A program made the translations under genes and the position numbers. Under the pieces are notes generated by a model. That model made no database searches. It was not told the origin of the DNA and worked only from the letters and a program-made list of their open reading frames with translations. A stretch of DNA of 10,197 bases from an uncultured Bacteroidota bacterium (GTDB lineage Bacteria > Bacteroidota > Bacteroidia > Bacteroidales > CAIWKO01). The number at the start of each line of letters is the position of its first letter. Position 1 is the stretch's first letter. The stretch covers positions 1 to 10,197 of the forward strand of contig CALGYY010000300.1 in NCBI GenBank assembly GCA_937934705.1, written 5' to 3'. Below are positions 1-5,931 of this stretch, piece after piece.

Positions 1-108
1 GCGAAGCACACAGGGATCTTTTTGTTTGAAGCTCCCCCCTTTGGGGATCATCCGCTCATCTTGGAACTCAGTTTTCATCATGATCAACTGATAATAACCA
101 GACATTAA
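1..108 (+). CDS. C-terminal fragment of an unrecognised protein (5' end outside window)
   Basis: Frame 1 is open from the window edge to a TAA at 106-108 and gives 35 residues. It contains the stretch GIFLFEAPPFGDHPLILELS and ends in IITRH. The composition, with alternating hydrophobic and polar residues and Pro/Gly turns, looks like real beta-rich protein. The stop is followed at once by a plausible promoter for the next gene, which fits a gene boundary here. The fragment is too short to name, and I do not recognise a family. It has no start codon and would be missed by a caller that requires one. The alternative is chance open frame: 35 codons without a stop is not compelling on its own. 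Confidence 0.5.
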   Translation, partial: AKHTGIFLFEAPPFGDHPLILELSFHHDQLIITRH

Positions 109-110
109 CA

Positions 111-139
111 TTGTTGTTTCCGAAAAGGCAGTAATTTTA
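111..139 (+). promoter_or_regulatory. Putative Bacteroidota-type promoter for mrp-nfu
   Basis: A TTG at 111-113 is followed after 18 nt by TAATTTTA at 132-139. This matches the Bacteroidota -7 consensus TAnnTTTG at all fixed positions except the last. The implied transcription start would lie about 20 nt before the mrp ATG at 168, a normal leader length. It sits directly after the stop of the upstream fragment. The last-base mismatch and the AT-rich background keep this tentative. Confidence 0.4.
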
Positions 140-167
140 CAAAATCTAAATTAAAACAGTATTCTCA

Positions 168-1268
168 ATGGAAATTACAGATAAAGAGATACTTGGAGCC
201 TTATCGTCAGTCATGGATCCTGATCTGAAGCGTGATCTGGTGAGTTTGGGGATGATTGAGGACGTTAAGACAGAGGGGAAAAAGGTCACTTTTAAAGTCG
301 TATTGACCACTCCGGCTTGTCCGCTGAAGAATAAAATCCGACAGGATTGCATTGATGCCATTCACAGACTGTCGTCTGAGCTGATCGTTGAGCCGGAAAT
401 GACTTCAAGGGTCAGTACCCAGAAGGCAGTCCCGTCGGAGAAGCAGAGGCTACCTGGAGTTAAGAATATTATTGCGGTGGTTTCAGGGAAGGGGGGTGTT
501 GGAAAAAGCACAGTAGCGTCCAATCTGGCGGTGGCATTGGCTATGACAGGTTCACGCACGGGGCTTGTCGACGCTGACATTTACGGGCCATCTGTTCCGC
601 TGATGTTTGGACTGGAAGATGCAAAACCGGAGATTTTCGAGCGAGATGGAAAGCCCATGATGAAGCCCCTGGTGAAGTACGGGGTGAAGTTGAATTCCAT
701 AGGTTTTCTGGTGGATGCGGAGAAGGCATTGATTTGGCGTGGGCCAATGGCCAGTAGTGCGATGAAGCAGATCATTTCGGATACGGACTGGGAAGAGCTT
801 GATTACCTGATCATTGATACTCCTCCGGGAACCGGAGATATCCATCTGACCCTGGCACAAACTTATCAAATGGCCGGAATAGCAATAGTTACTACTCCTC
901 AGCAGGTTGCACTGGCTGATGCGCTCAAGGCGGTGAATATGTTCCGTCAGGACGGCATTCGTGTTCCGGTGCTGGGATTGATTGAGAACATGTCGTGGTT
1001 CACACCTGCAGAACTGCCTGATAACAGGTACTTCATTTTCGGAAAAGATGGGGGGACCCGACTCGCTGAGGCTTGCGGGCTGCCTTTGCTTGGGCAGATC
1101 CCTGTCGTTCAGGGAATTTGTGAGTCGGGTGACCAGGGAGTCCCGGTCGCACTTGACAGTAAAACAAAGGAAGGAAAGGCTTTTTTAGAGCTGGCACAGG
1201 CTGTTTCGCAGCAGATATCCATTTGGAATGCTTTCACTGAAATGACGGATGTTAAACCATGTAAATAA
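168..1268 (+). CDS. mrp: Mrp/ApbC/NBP35-family P-loop ATPase, iron-sulfur cluster carrier
   Basis: This 366-residue protein belongs to the Mrp/NBP35 branch of the SIMIBI P-loop ATPases, cytosolic dimers that carry Fe-S clusters to apo-proteins. Residues about 4-75 are a DUF59/MIP18-like domain, including DPDL at 17-20 and TTPACPL at 47-53 with Cys51. A deviant Walker A, GKGGVGKST, is at 107-115, switch I VDADIYGPS starts at 134, and Walker B/switch II IIDTPPGTGD is at 215-224. Length and order are usual for bacterial Mrp. The CxxC that bridges a cluster in classical Mrp/NBP35 proteins is absent: after ENMSWF comes TPAELPDNRYFIFGK. I recall this variant from other Bacteroidota homologues. The Nfu domain gene follows 28 bp downstream on the same strand, so the two are probably co-transcribed. 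Family assignment is very secure; the exact cargo is not known. Confidence 0.95.
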   Translation: MEITDKEILGALSSVMDPDLKRDLVSLGMIEDVKTEGKKVTFKVVLTTPACPLKNKIRQDCIDAIHRLSSELIVEPEMTSRVSTQKAVPSEKQRLPGVKNIIAVVSGKGGVGKSTVASNLAVALAMTGSRTGLVDADIYGPSVPLMFGLEDAKPEIFERDGKPMMKPLVKYGVKLNSIGFLVDAEKALIWRGPMASSAMKQIISDTDWEELDYLIIDTPPGTGDIHLTLAQTYQMAGIAIVTTPQQVALADALKAVNMFRQDGIRVPVLGLIENMSWFTPAELPDNRYFIFGKDGGTRLAEACGLPLLGQIPVVQGICESGDQGVPVALDSKTKEGKAFLELAQAVSQQISIWNAFTEMTDVKPCK

Positions 1269-1296
1269 TAAGGTATAAACGATAAATTTAGTTGTC

Positions 1297-1545
1297 ATGA
1301 ACGAAGAGAGAACCGAACTTGTAAACAAAGTTAAAGCAGTTATAGATCAGATCAAGCCTTATCTTGAGGCTGACGGAGGGTCGATCAGTTTTATTGAACT
1401 CACTGATGACAATATTGTAAATGTTGAACTTCACGGAGCCTGCCGTTCTTGTCCGATGAGTATGATGACATTGAAGAACGGGGTTGAACAGGCCATGCTG
1501 AAAGCCGTGCCTGAAGTCAAATCAGTGGAAGCGATCAATATTTAA
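1297..1545 (+). CDS. Stand-alone NifU C-terminal (Nfu) domain protein, Fe-S scaffold/carrier
   Basis: The 82-residue protein is a single Nfu domain (NifU C-terminal family). It has an N-terminal helix, the EADGGSI segment at 24-30, a beta-hairpin, and the cluster-binding motif GACRSCPMS with Cys49 and Cys52, followed by TLKNGVE. Two chains normally share one [4Fe-4S] cluster through these cysteines and pass it to client proteins in the cytosol. There is no NifU N-terminal domain and no A-type domain as in E. coli NfuA, so this is the minimal form. It lies 28 bp after mrp, another Fe-S carrier, which suggests a joint role in cluster delivery. Its TAA is only 3 bp from the stop of the convergent nadE. 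No separate convincing promoter is seen, so it probably depends on the mrp promoter. Confidence 0.93.
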   Translation: MNEERTELVNKVKAVIDQIKPYLEADGGSISFIELTDDNIVNVELHGACRSCPMSMMTLKNGVEQAMLKAVPEVKSVEAINI

Positions 1546-1548
1546 TTT

Positions 1549-3183
1549 TCAGGACAGGTATTTTGCAACAATGGGCAACCTTCTGCCCATTCCGAATGCT
1601 TTTGGAGAAACCCTGAGGATAGGCGGGGTTTGATATCTTTTATATTCGTTGGTATTGACCAGTTTCAGGACGCGGTCGACTGTATCGGGGTCGAAGCTCA
1701 TGGCTTTGATTTCAACCGGACCTTTGGTGTTTTCAATGTATTCGAAAAGAATGCTGTCAAGTACAGGATAGGGGGGAAGTGAATCTGAGTCTTTCTGATC
1801 CGGCCGCAGTTCTGCTGAGGGGGGTTTGCTGATCGAGCGCCGGGGAATGATGATCTTTTCCCTGTTGATCCATTCGGCCAGTTCGTAAACCTGGGTTTTG
1901 TATACGTCGCCCAGAACAGAGATGCCTCCGCACATATCACCGTACAAGGTACCGTAGCCTACGGCGGCTTCACTTTTATTAGACGTATTCAGGAGGATAT
2001 ATCCGAATTTGTTTGACAGGGCCATCAGGATAACAGCCCGTATACGGGCCTGGATGTTTTCCTCGGTAACATTAGACTCTGTTCCGGCAAAAACATCGTT
2101 CAGGATGGATTCAAAAGCCTGAAAAGCGCTTTCGATGGGAATCAGATTGTAAGGACATCCGAGCGTTTCTGCCAGTTCCACTGCGTCTTCAATGGAGTGA
2201 TCCGATGAATACCTGGATGGCAAAAGCACCGCTCTTACGTGCTCCGGGCCCAGGGCTTCGGCGGCCAGAGCGAGAGTTACTGCAGAATCAATTCCTCCCG
2301 AGAGACCAAGGATGGCTTTACTAAAACCCAGTTTCGAGAAATAGTCCCGTATCCCCATTACGAGAGCATCGTGAATCAGTTGTGTGCGCGGTATCTCACA
2401 AAATTCATTTTCGCTTGCCTGACCTTCATTGCCCATATCCACGACCAGAAAGTCCTCTGCGAAAAAATCCAGTTGAGCGATCAGCTTTCCTTTGCTGTCT
2501 AAGGCCAGTGATCCGCCGTCGAAAAGCAGCTCGGTCTGTGCGCCGACATGGTTGACGTAAACCAGCGGTATTCCGTATTTCAGGGTATTGGCCCGGAGGA
2601 TGGACAACCGCTTTTCCGCCTGAAGGTAACTGAAAGGGGAGGCTGCGATATTGATGATCATATCCGGTGCTGATTTCACCAGTTCATCCATGGGGTTCAA
2701 AACGTACATGGGGTCATCGGTGACATTCCAAAGGTCTTCACACACAGTGATGGCGAGTTTTTTCCCAAGATACTCCACACAGGAAAAACTCCTTCCGGGT
2801 TCAAAATAGCGGTATTCGTCGAACACATCGTAAGTGGGCAACAGGGCCTTGTGATGGGTTGACCATATCTTTCCTTTCCAAAGAAAACATGCAGCATTGA
2901 AGAGGTTTTTACCTTTGATATCCGGATTGGGGACCGGACACCCGACGATTGCTGCAATATTCCGGCATGACGAGGCGATCTTTTCCAGTGAGCGTGTGCA
3001 GCGTTCAAGAAAATCACGATATTCCAGGAAGTCTCTCGGTGGATAACCGGATACGGCCAATTCGGCGAAAACCACCAGATCGGCTTTTTCCTTTTCAGCC
3101 CGCCGGATGGTACTTATAATACAGTCAGTATTATAATCAAAGTGACCAATGTGGTAATTATGCTGAGCCAGTGCGATCCTCAT
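1549..3183 (-). CDS. nadE: Glutamine-hydrolysing NAD+ synthase
   Basis: The 544-residue protein catalyses the last step of NAD synthesis, ATP-dependent amidation of deamido-NAD+ with glutamine as nitrogen donor. Residues about 1-260 form a CN-hydrolase (nitrilase-like) glutaminase domain whose Glu-Lys-Cys triad is visible as E41 (FAELAVSGYP), K112 (HHKALLPTYD) and C148 (TVCEDLW). Residues about 270-544 form the NAD synthase domain with the pyrophosphatase P-loop SGGIDSA starting at S295, then NTSNKSE and GDMCGGI. The length fits the shorter class of two-domain bacterial NadE rather than the roughly 640-680-residue class. The ATG at 3181-3183 begins a typical MRIALAQ start. It lies 11 bp downstream of the beta-barrel gene on the same strand, so the two probably share a transcript. 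Its 3' end faces the Nfu gene with a 3-bp gap. Confidence 0.96.
   Translation of the reverse strand: MRIALAQHNYHIGHFDYNTDCIISTIRRAEKEKADLVVFAELAVSGYPPRDFLEYRDFLERCTRSLEKIASSCRNIAAIVGCPVPNPDIKGKNLFNAACFLWKGKIWSTHHKALLPTYDVFDEYRYFEPGRSFSCVEYLGKKLAITVCEDLWNVTDDPMYVLNPMDELVKSAPDMIINIAASPFSYLQAEKRLSILRANTLKYGIPLVYVNHVGAQTELLFDGGSLALDSKGKLIAQLDFFAEDFLVVDMGNEGQASENEFCEIPRTQLIHDALVMGIRDYFSKLGFSKAILGLSGGIDSAVTLALAAEALGPEHVRAVLLPSRYSSDHSIEDAVELAETLGCPYNLIPIESAFQAFESILNDVFAGTESNVTEENIQARIRAVILMALSNKFGYILLNTSNKSEAAVGYGTLYGDMCGGISVLGDVYKTQVYELAEWINREKIIIPRRSISKPPSAELRPDQKDSDSLPPYPVLDSILFEYIENTKGPVEIKAMSFDPDTVDRVLKLVNTNEYKRYQTPPILRVSPKAFGMGRRLPIVAKYLS
1570..1591. other. Perfect 8-bp inverted repeat at the convergent gene ends
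   Basis: AATGGGCA at 1570-1577 and TGCCCATT at 1584-1591 are perfect reverse complements around a 6-nt loop. The site is inside the last codons of nadE and 25 bp beyond the Nfu stop. On the + strand it is followed a few bases later by a short TTTT only, so it is a weak candidate terminator for the mrp-nfu transcript. There is no separate intergenic space for one. It may simply be coding sequence with chance symmetry. Confidence 0.3.
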
Positions 3184-3194
3184 TTTCCGGAGGA

Positions 3195-3920
3195 TCAGAA
3201 CATCACAGCGATGTTCAGTTCAACATAATTCGAACGGGCTTTTTCCTTGATGGCAGGTTTCACAGAGGAGGATGATTTCAGGATATCGGTAAAACCGTTG
3301 CTGAATGTCAATCCCATAAGCGCAGTCGCTGTTTTTCCCAGTCTGTATTCTGCACCGATCCCGATAATGAGGGATTCCCTGAAAAAGCTGACCTCTTTTT
3401 TGGCGTTCTGGTTGGCTGTCGAAATTTTTTCTCCAGTAGTACTATTATCACTCAGGTATTCATCGTGAGCCCGGGCTTTAATGTTGAATCCTGAGCCCAC
3501 TCCGAAGCGTCCGTAAAAGGAGAAATTCCCCAGTATATCCCCTGTAGAGCCCTTGATCATCAGGGGAATTTCGATGTACTGCAAGGTGTATTTCCTTTCG
3601 AGAGTGCCGGTATCGGGGGTGTAAACTCCGCCAATTTCGAGTGTCGTAGCGTGGGGGTATTTCAGGTGCCCGCCGGTATGTAATACATTGATGCCGGTAA
3701 TAATGCCCACATTGGGGGTAAATTCATTTTCGAAGATTCCGCCATAAGAAACCCCAACCATTGTTCCGTTGGATTTGTAGATCACTTCCTCAACATCGGG
3801 TTTAATCCAGCTGAGGTTTGGGGAGCAGTGCAGACCGAAATGATAGGAGCGGTCCTGAGCATGAAGTTGTAAGCTCAACAGAAGCAAGATCACAACGGGG
3901 ATCATTTTGAATGTTTTCAT
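3195..3920 (-). CDS. Outer-membrane beta-barrel protein (porin/PorT-like, PF13568 type)
   Basis: With the start at 3920 the protein has 241 residues. It begins with a clear signal peptide (MKTFKMIPVV, then a Leu-rich core) with probable cleavage after LHA at about residue 21. The mature part alternates hydrophobic and polar residues, with repeated Gly-rich strands, the segment YIEIPLMIKGS typical of PF13568 barrels, and a final Phe (VELNIAVMF), the usual C-terminal signature of outer-membrane barrels. The role is unknown. PorT of the type IX system has this fold, but so do many other Bacteroidota barrels, so I do not call it PorT. The open frame extends upstream to an ATG at 3989, but a perfect -7 box lies between that codon and 3920, and the signal peptide begins only at 3920. 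An intermediate ATG at 3944 is possible but less likely. It heads a two-gene unit with nadE, 11 bp apart. Confidence 0.82.
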   Translation of the reverse strand: MKTFKMIPVVILLLLSLQLHAQDRSYHFGLHCSPNLSWIKPDVEEVIYKSNGTMVGVSYGGIFENEFTPNVGIITGINVLHTGGHLKYPHATTLEIGGVYTPDTGTLERKYTLQYIEIPLMIKGSTGDILGNFSFYGRFGVGSGFNIKARAHDEYLSDNSTTGEKISTANQNAKKEVSFFRESLIIGIGAEYRLGKTATALMGLTFSNGFTDILKSSSSVKPAIKEKARSNYVELNIAVMF

Positions 3921-3961
3921 GGGTATGAAGGATTGGTTCGACATCTGGGCCTTCTGACAGG

Positions 3962-3993
3962 CAAAAGTACAAAACAAAAAGCAAAGCAATCAA
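3962..3993 (-). promoter_or_regulatory. Promoter for the beta-barrel gene and nadE
   Basis: Read on the minus strand, TACTTTTG (3969 to 3962) is a perfect match to the Bacteroidota -7 consensus TAnnTTTG. A TTG lies 21 nt upstream (3993-3991), with a second TTG at 17 nt. The implied transcription start near 3955 leaves a leader of about 35 nt before the ATG at 3920. The longer candidate start at 3989 would lie upstream of transcription. Confidence 0.6.
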
Positions 3994-4012
3994 CCCGCCC
4001 CGATAGTTTTAC

Positions 4013-4020
4013 TAATTTTG
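4013..4020 (+). promoter_or_regulatory. -7 box of the promoter for gldB-like gene and nitroreductase
   Basis: TAATTTTG matches TAnnTTTG exactly. No clear TTG -33 element is visible at the usual distance. Transcription would start near 4026, giving a leader of about 40 nt before the ATG at 4068. It is divergent from the barrel-gene promoter, with the two -7 boxes about 43 bp apart and facing outward. Confidence 0.5.
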
Positions 4021-4067
4021 CCCATGATTCTTCCCGACTGATGAATAATACTCTCCTAACCTGACTT

Positions 4068-5096
4068 ATGAAAATAATGCGTTCCCTTTTTATCCCGGTC
4101 GTTGTGCTGCTCTTTCTTGTTTCATGCAGTTGCGATCATGACCGGCAATCGGATAACTTTGATCCCGATATTGCGGAAAACAAGCTTCCCCGGGTTAAGG
4201 TTGACATTAGGCGATATGAGCAGGCCTTGTTCAGTCTAAACACGGATTCGCTCGCTGATGGTTTAAAATCCATACAGGGGGATTATGAACTTTTTCTTGC
4301 TGCTGACCTCGACGATCCTCAGAACGTGAAACAGCTCAGGGATTATCTCACGGACCCGATCATCATCAGCAATTATAAGGAATGTGTCAGCAGATATCCT
4401 GATCTGCAAGATCTCTCAAGGCAATTATCTGTTTCTTTTAGTTATTATAAATACTATTATCCGGACTGGGAACCGCCAAAAGTATATACTTATGTATCAG
4501 GTGGTGATTTTGCAGCTCCTATTAAGAATGCAGACAGTGCCATTATCATTGCCCTGGATCTTTACCTGGGGAAATCCTTCCCTTTTTATGCCCGATACGG
4601 AGTGCCTGCGTACAAGGCTCATTGGATGGAAGGGGCATATATAGCCAGAGATTGTATGGAAGAGCTTGCGATTGTCCGCTGCAATCAGGAGAACAGTGAG
4701 CCCACTTTTCTGGATCAGATGATCAGTATGGGAAAGGTTTATTATTTCCTCGATCTGACTATGCCGGGCACGCCTGACAGCGTCAAGATCAAATACAAAC
4801 CGGAGTGGATGGAATGGTGTCAGAGGAATGAGGGGCAGGTTTGGGCTTTTTTCATTGATAACAAGCTGCTATATAGTAAGAAGCATGAGAGTTTCCTGAA
4901 GTTTTTTGCTGACGGGCCTTTTACCACCACATTCGGGAACCAGAGTCCCCCGCGTATTGCCTTGTGGACAGGATGGCAGATTGTAAGGGCCTATGTCAGG
5001 GAGAACCCTGAGATGAAAATTCAGGACATCATAAAGGAGAAGGACTCTCAGAAGATCTTACAGGAATCAAAGTATAAACCGAAAAAGGAATCATGA
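4068..5096 (+). CDS. gldB: GldB-like gliding-motility-associated lipoprotein
   Basis: The 342-residue protein starts with a lipoprotein signal: K2 and R5, a hydrophobic core at 7-18, and a lipobox LVSC with the lipidated Cys at 20. The body resembles GldB of Bacteroidota: LPRVKVDIRRYEQALF near the N-terminus, a central DSAIIIALDLYLGKSFPFY segment, and a conserved C-terminal part with RIALWTGWQIVRAYV. GldB is an envelope lipoprotein needed for gliding in Flavobacterium johnsoniae. Homologues are also widespread in non-gliding Bacteroidota, so motility cannot be inferred from it. Its molecular activity is not established; the fold has been compared with zinc-peptidase-like families. From memory, gldB and nadE are neighbours in other Bacteroidota, which supports the call. 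The stop overlaps the next gene's start (ATGA), implying translational coupling. The ATG at 4077 is a possible later start. Confidence 0.82.
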   Translation: MKIMRSLFIPVVVLLFLVSCSCDHDRQSDNFDPDIAENKLPRVKVDIRRYEQALFSLNTDSLADGLKSIQGDYELFLAADLDDPQNVKQLRDYLTDPIIISNYKECVSRYPDLQDLSRQLSVSFSYYKYYYPDWEPPKVYTYVSGGDFAAPIKNADSAIIIALDLYLGKSFPFYARYGVPAYKAHWMEGAYIARDCMEELAIVRCNQENSEPTFLDQMISMGKVYYFLDLTMPGTPDSVKIKYKPEWMEWCQRNEGQVWAFFIDNKLLYSKKHESFLKFFADGPFTTTFGNQSPPRIALWTGWQIVRAYVRENPEMKIQDIIKEKDSQKILQESKYKPKKES

Positions 5097-5863
5097 TGAA
5101 CGAGACCATCAAAACCCTGCTGCATCATCGCAGTATCCGGAATTATTCAGATCGGGATGTTCCGGAGGATGATCTGCAGATCATTCTTGAGTCAGCGAGC
5201 CGCGCATCTACAACAGGGAATATGCAGGTATACAGTATTATTGTGACCAAAGATGCTGAAATCAGGAAACAGTTGTGGGAATGTCATTTTAAGCAACAAA
5301 TGGTGCTGGAAGCGCCTGTAATATTGACCTTTTGTGCGGATTTCAACCGTTTCAACCTCTGGTGTCATCAGCGTGAAGCCGAACCGGGCTATGATAACTT
5401 CCTGAGCTTCTTTACTGCCGCCATTGATGCCTTACTGGCGGCCCAGAATGCTGCGGTTGCTGCTGAGTCTCTGGGACTGGGTATTTGTTATCTGGGGACG
5501 ACCACCTACATGGCCGAGAAAATCTCCGGAATACTGAAATGCCCACCGGCCGTTGTTCCGGTAACTACACTGGTGCTCGGATATCCTGCTGAAGATCCGG
5601 GATTGACAGATCGCCTGCCCTTGCGGGCCATTGTTCACCAGGAGACCTATGAGAATTTTTCTCCCGATGAAATTAATTCGATCTACAGTGAAAAGGAAGC
5701 ACTCCCGCTGACGGCGAGACTGCTTGAGGAGAACCAACTGAAGACGCTGGCCCAAATCTTCACTCAAAAGAGGTATACTCACAAAGACAACCTGAACTTC
5801 TCCAGGCAACTTCTGGTATTTTTACAACGTCAGCAGTACATGAACCATACGGAAGAAAAATAG
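5093..5863 (+). CDS. Nitroreductase-family FMN-dependent NAD(P)H oxidoreductase (NfsA-like)
   Basis: The 256-residue protein has the nitroreductase fold. HHRSIRNYSDRDVPEDDL at 11-28 contains the Arg-Ser-x-Arg motif that binds the FMN phosphate, followed by SRASTTGNMQ. A mid-region amphipathic helix with AAQNAAVAAESLGLGICYLG contributes to the dimer and flavin site. The C-terminal extension after ETYENFS, with RYTHKDNLNFS, is of the kind seen in NfsA/Frp-type enzymes. Such proteins use NAD(P)H to reduce flavins, quinones or nitro compounds; the natural substrate here is not apparent. The start ATG at 5093 overlaps the gldB-like stop by 4 bp. The adjacent ATG at 5096 is an equally possible start, overlapping by 1 bp. 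Translation is therefore probably coupled to the upstream lipoprotein gene. Family assignment is secure. Confidence 0.9.
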   Translation: MMNETIKTLLHHRSIRNYSDRDVPEDDLQIILESASRASTTGNMQVYSIIVTKDAEIRKQLWECHFKQQMVLEAPVILTFCADFNRFNLWCHQREAEPGYDNFLSFFTAAIDALLAAQNAAVAAESLGLGICYLGTTTYMAEKISGILKCPPAVVPVTTLVLGYPAEDPGLTDRLPLRAIVHQETYENFSPDEINSIYSEKEALPLTARLLEENQLKTLAQIFTQKRYTHKDNLNFSRQLLVFLQRQQYMNHTEEK

Positions 5864-5898
5864 TGGTATTGAAACTTTTATATTTCGCATTTTTTCAA

Positions 5899-5906
5899 TA
5901 CCTTTG
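5899..5906 (+). promoter_or_regulatory. -7 box of the promoter for the large secreted protein
   Basis: TACCTTTG is a perfect TAnnTTTG match in the 68-bp gap after the nitroreductase stop. Transcription would begin about 20 nt before the ATG at 5932. The nearest TTG (5869-5871) is 27 nt upstream, longer than usual, so the -33 part is weak. It suggests the 1324-residue gene is its own transcription unit. Confidence 0.5.
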
Positions 5907-5931
5907 TTATTATTAACGAAAGCATAAACTT

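Noticed and set aside
36..46. CCCC-TTT-GGGG hairpin as a terminator
   Set aside because: The stem is only 4 bp, it lies before the stop codon of the upstream frame, and it has no following T-run.
1283..1290. TAAATTTA as a promoter -7 box for the Nfu gene
   Set aside because: It is only 6 bp from the ATG, which would place the transcription start at or beyond the start codon. It lacks the final G and lies in AT-rich sequence, so co-transcription with mrp is simpler.
2239..2502. 87-codon plus-strand open frame within nadE
   Set aside because: It lies opposite the NAD synthase P-loop region, which is strongly conserved on the minus strand, and its product has no recognisable features.
3921..3989. 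N-terminal extension of the beta-barrel protein to the ATG at 3989
   Set aside because: A perfect -7 promoter box lies inside it, and it would put 23 extra residues (including three Cys) before a complete signal peptide.
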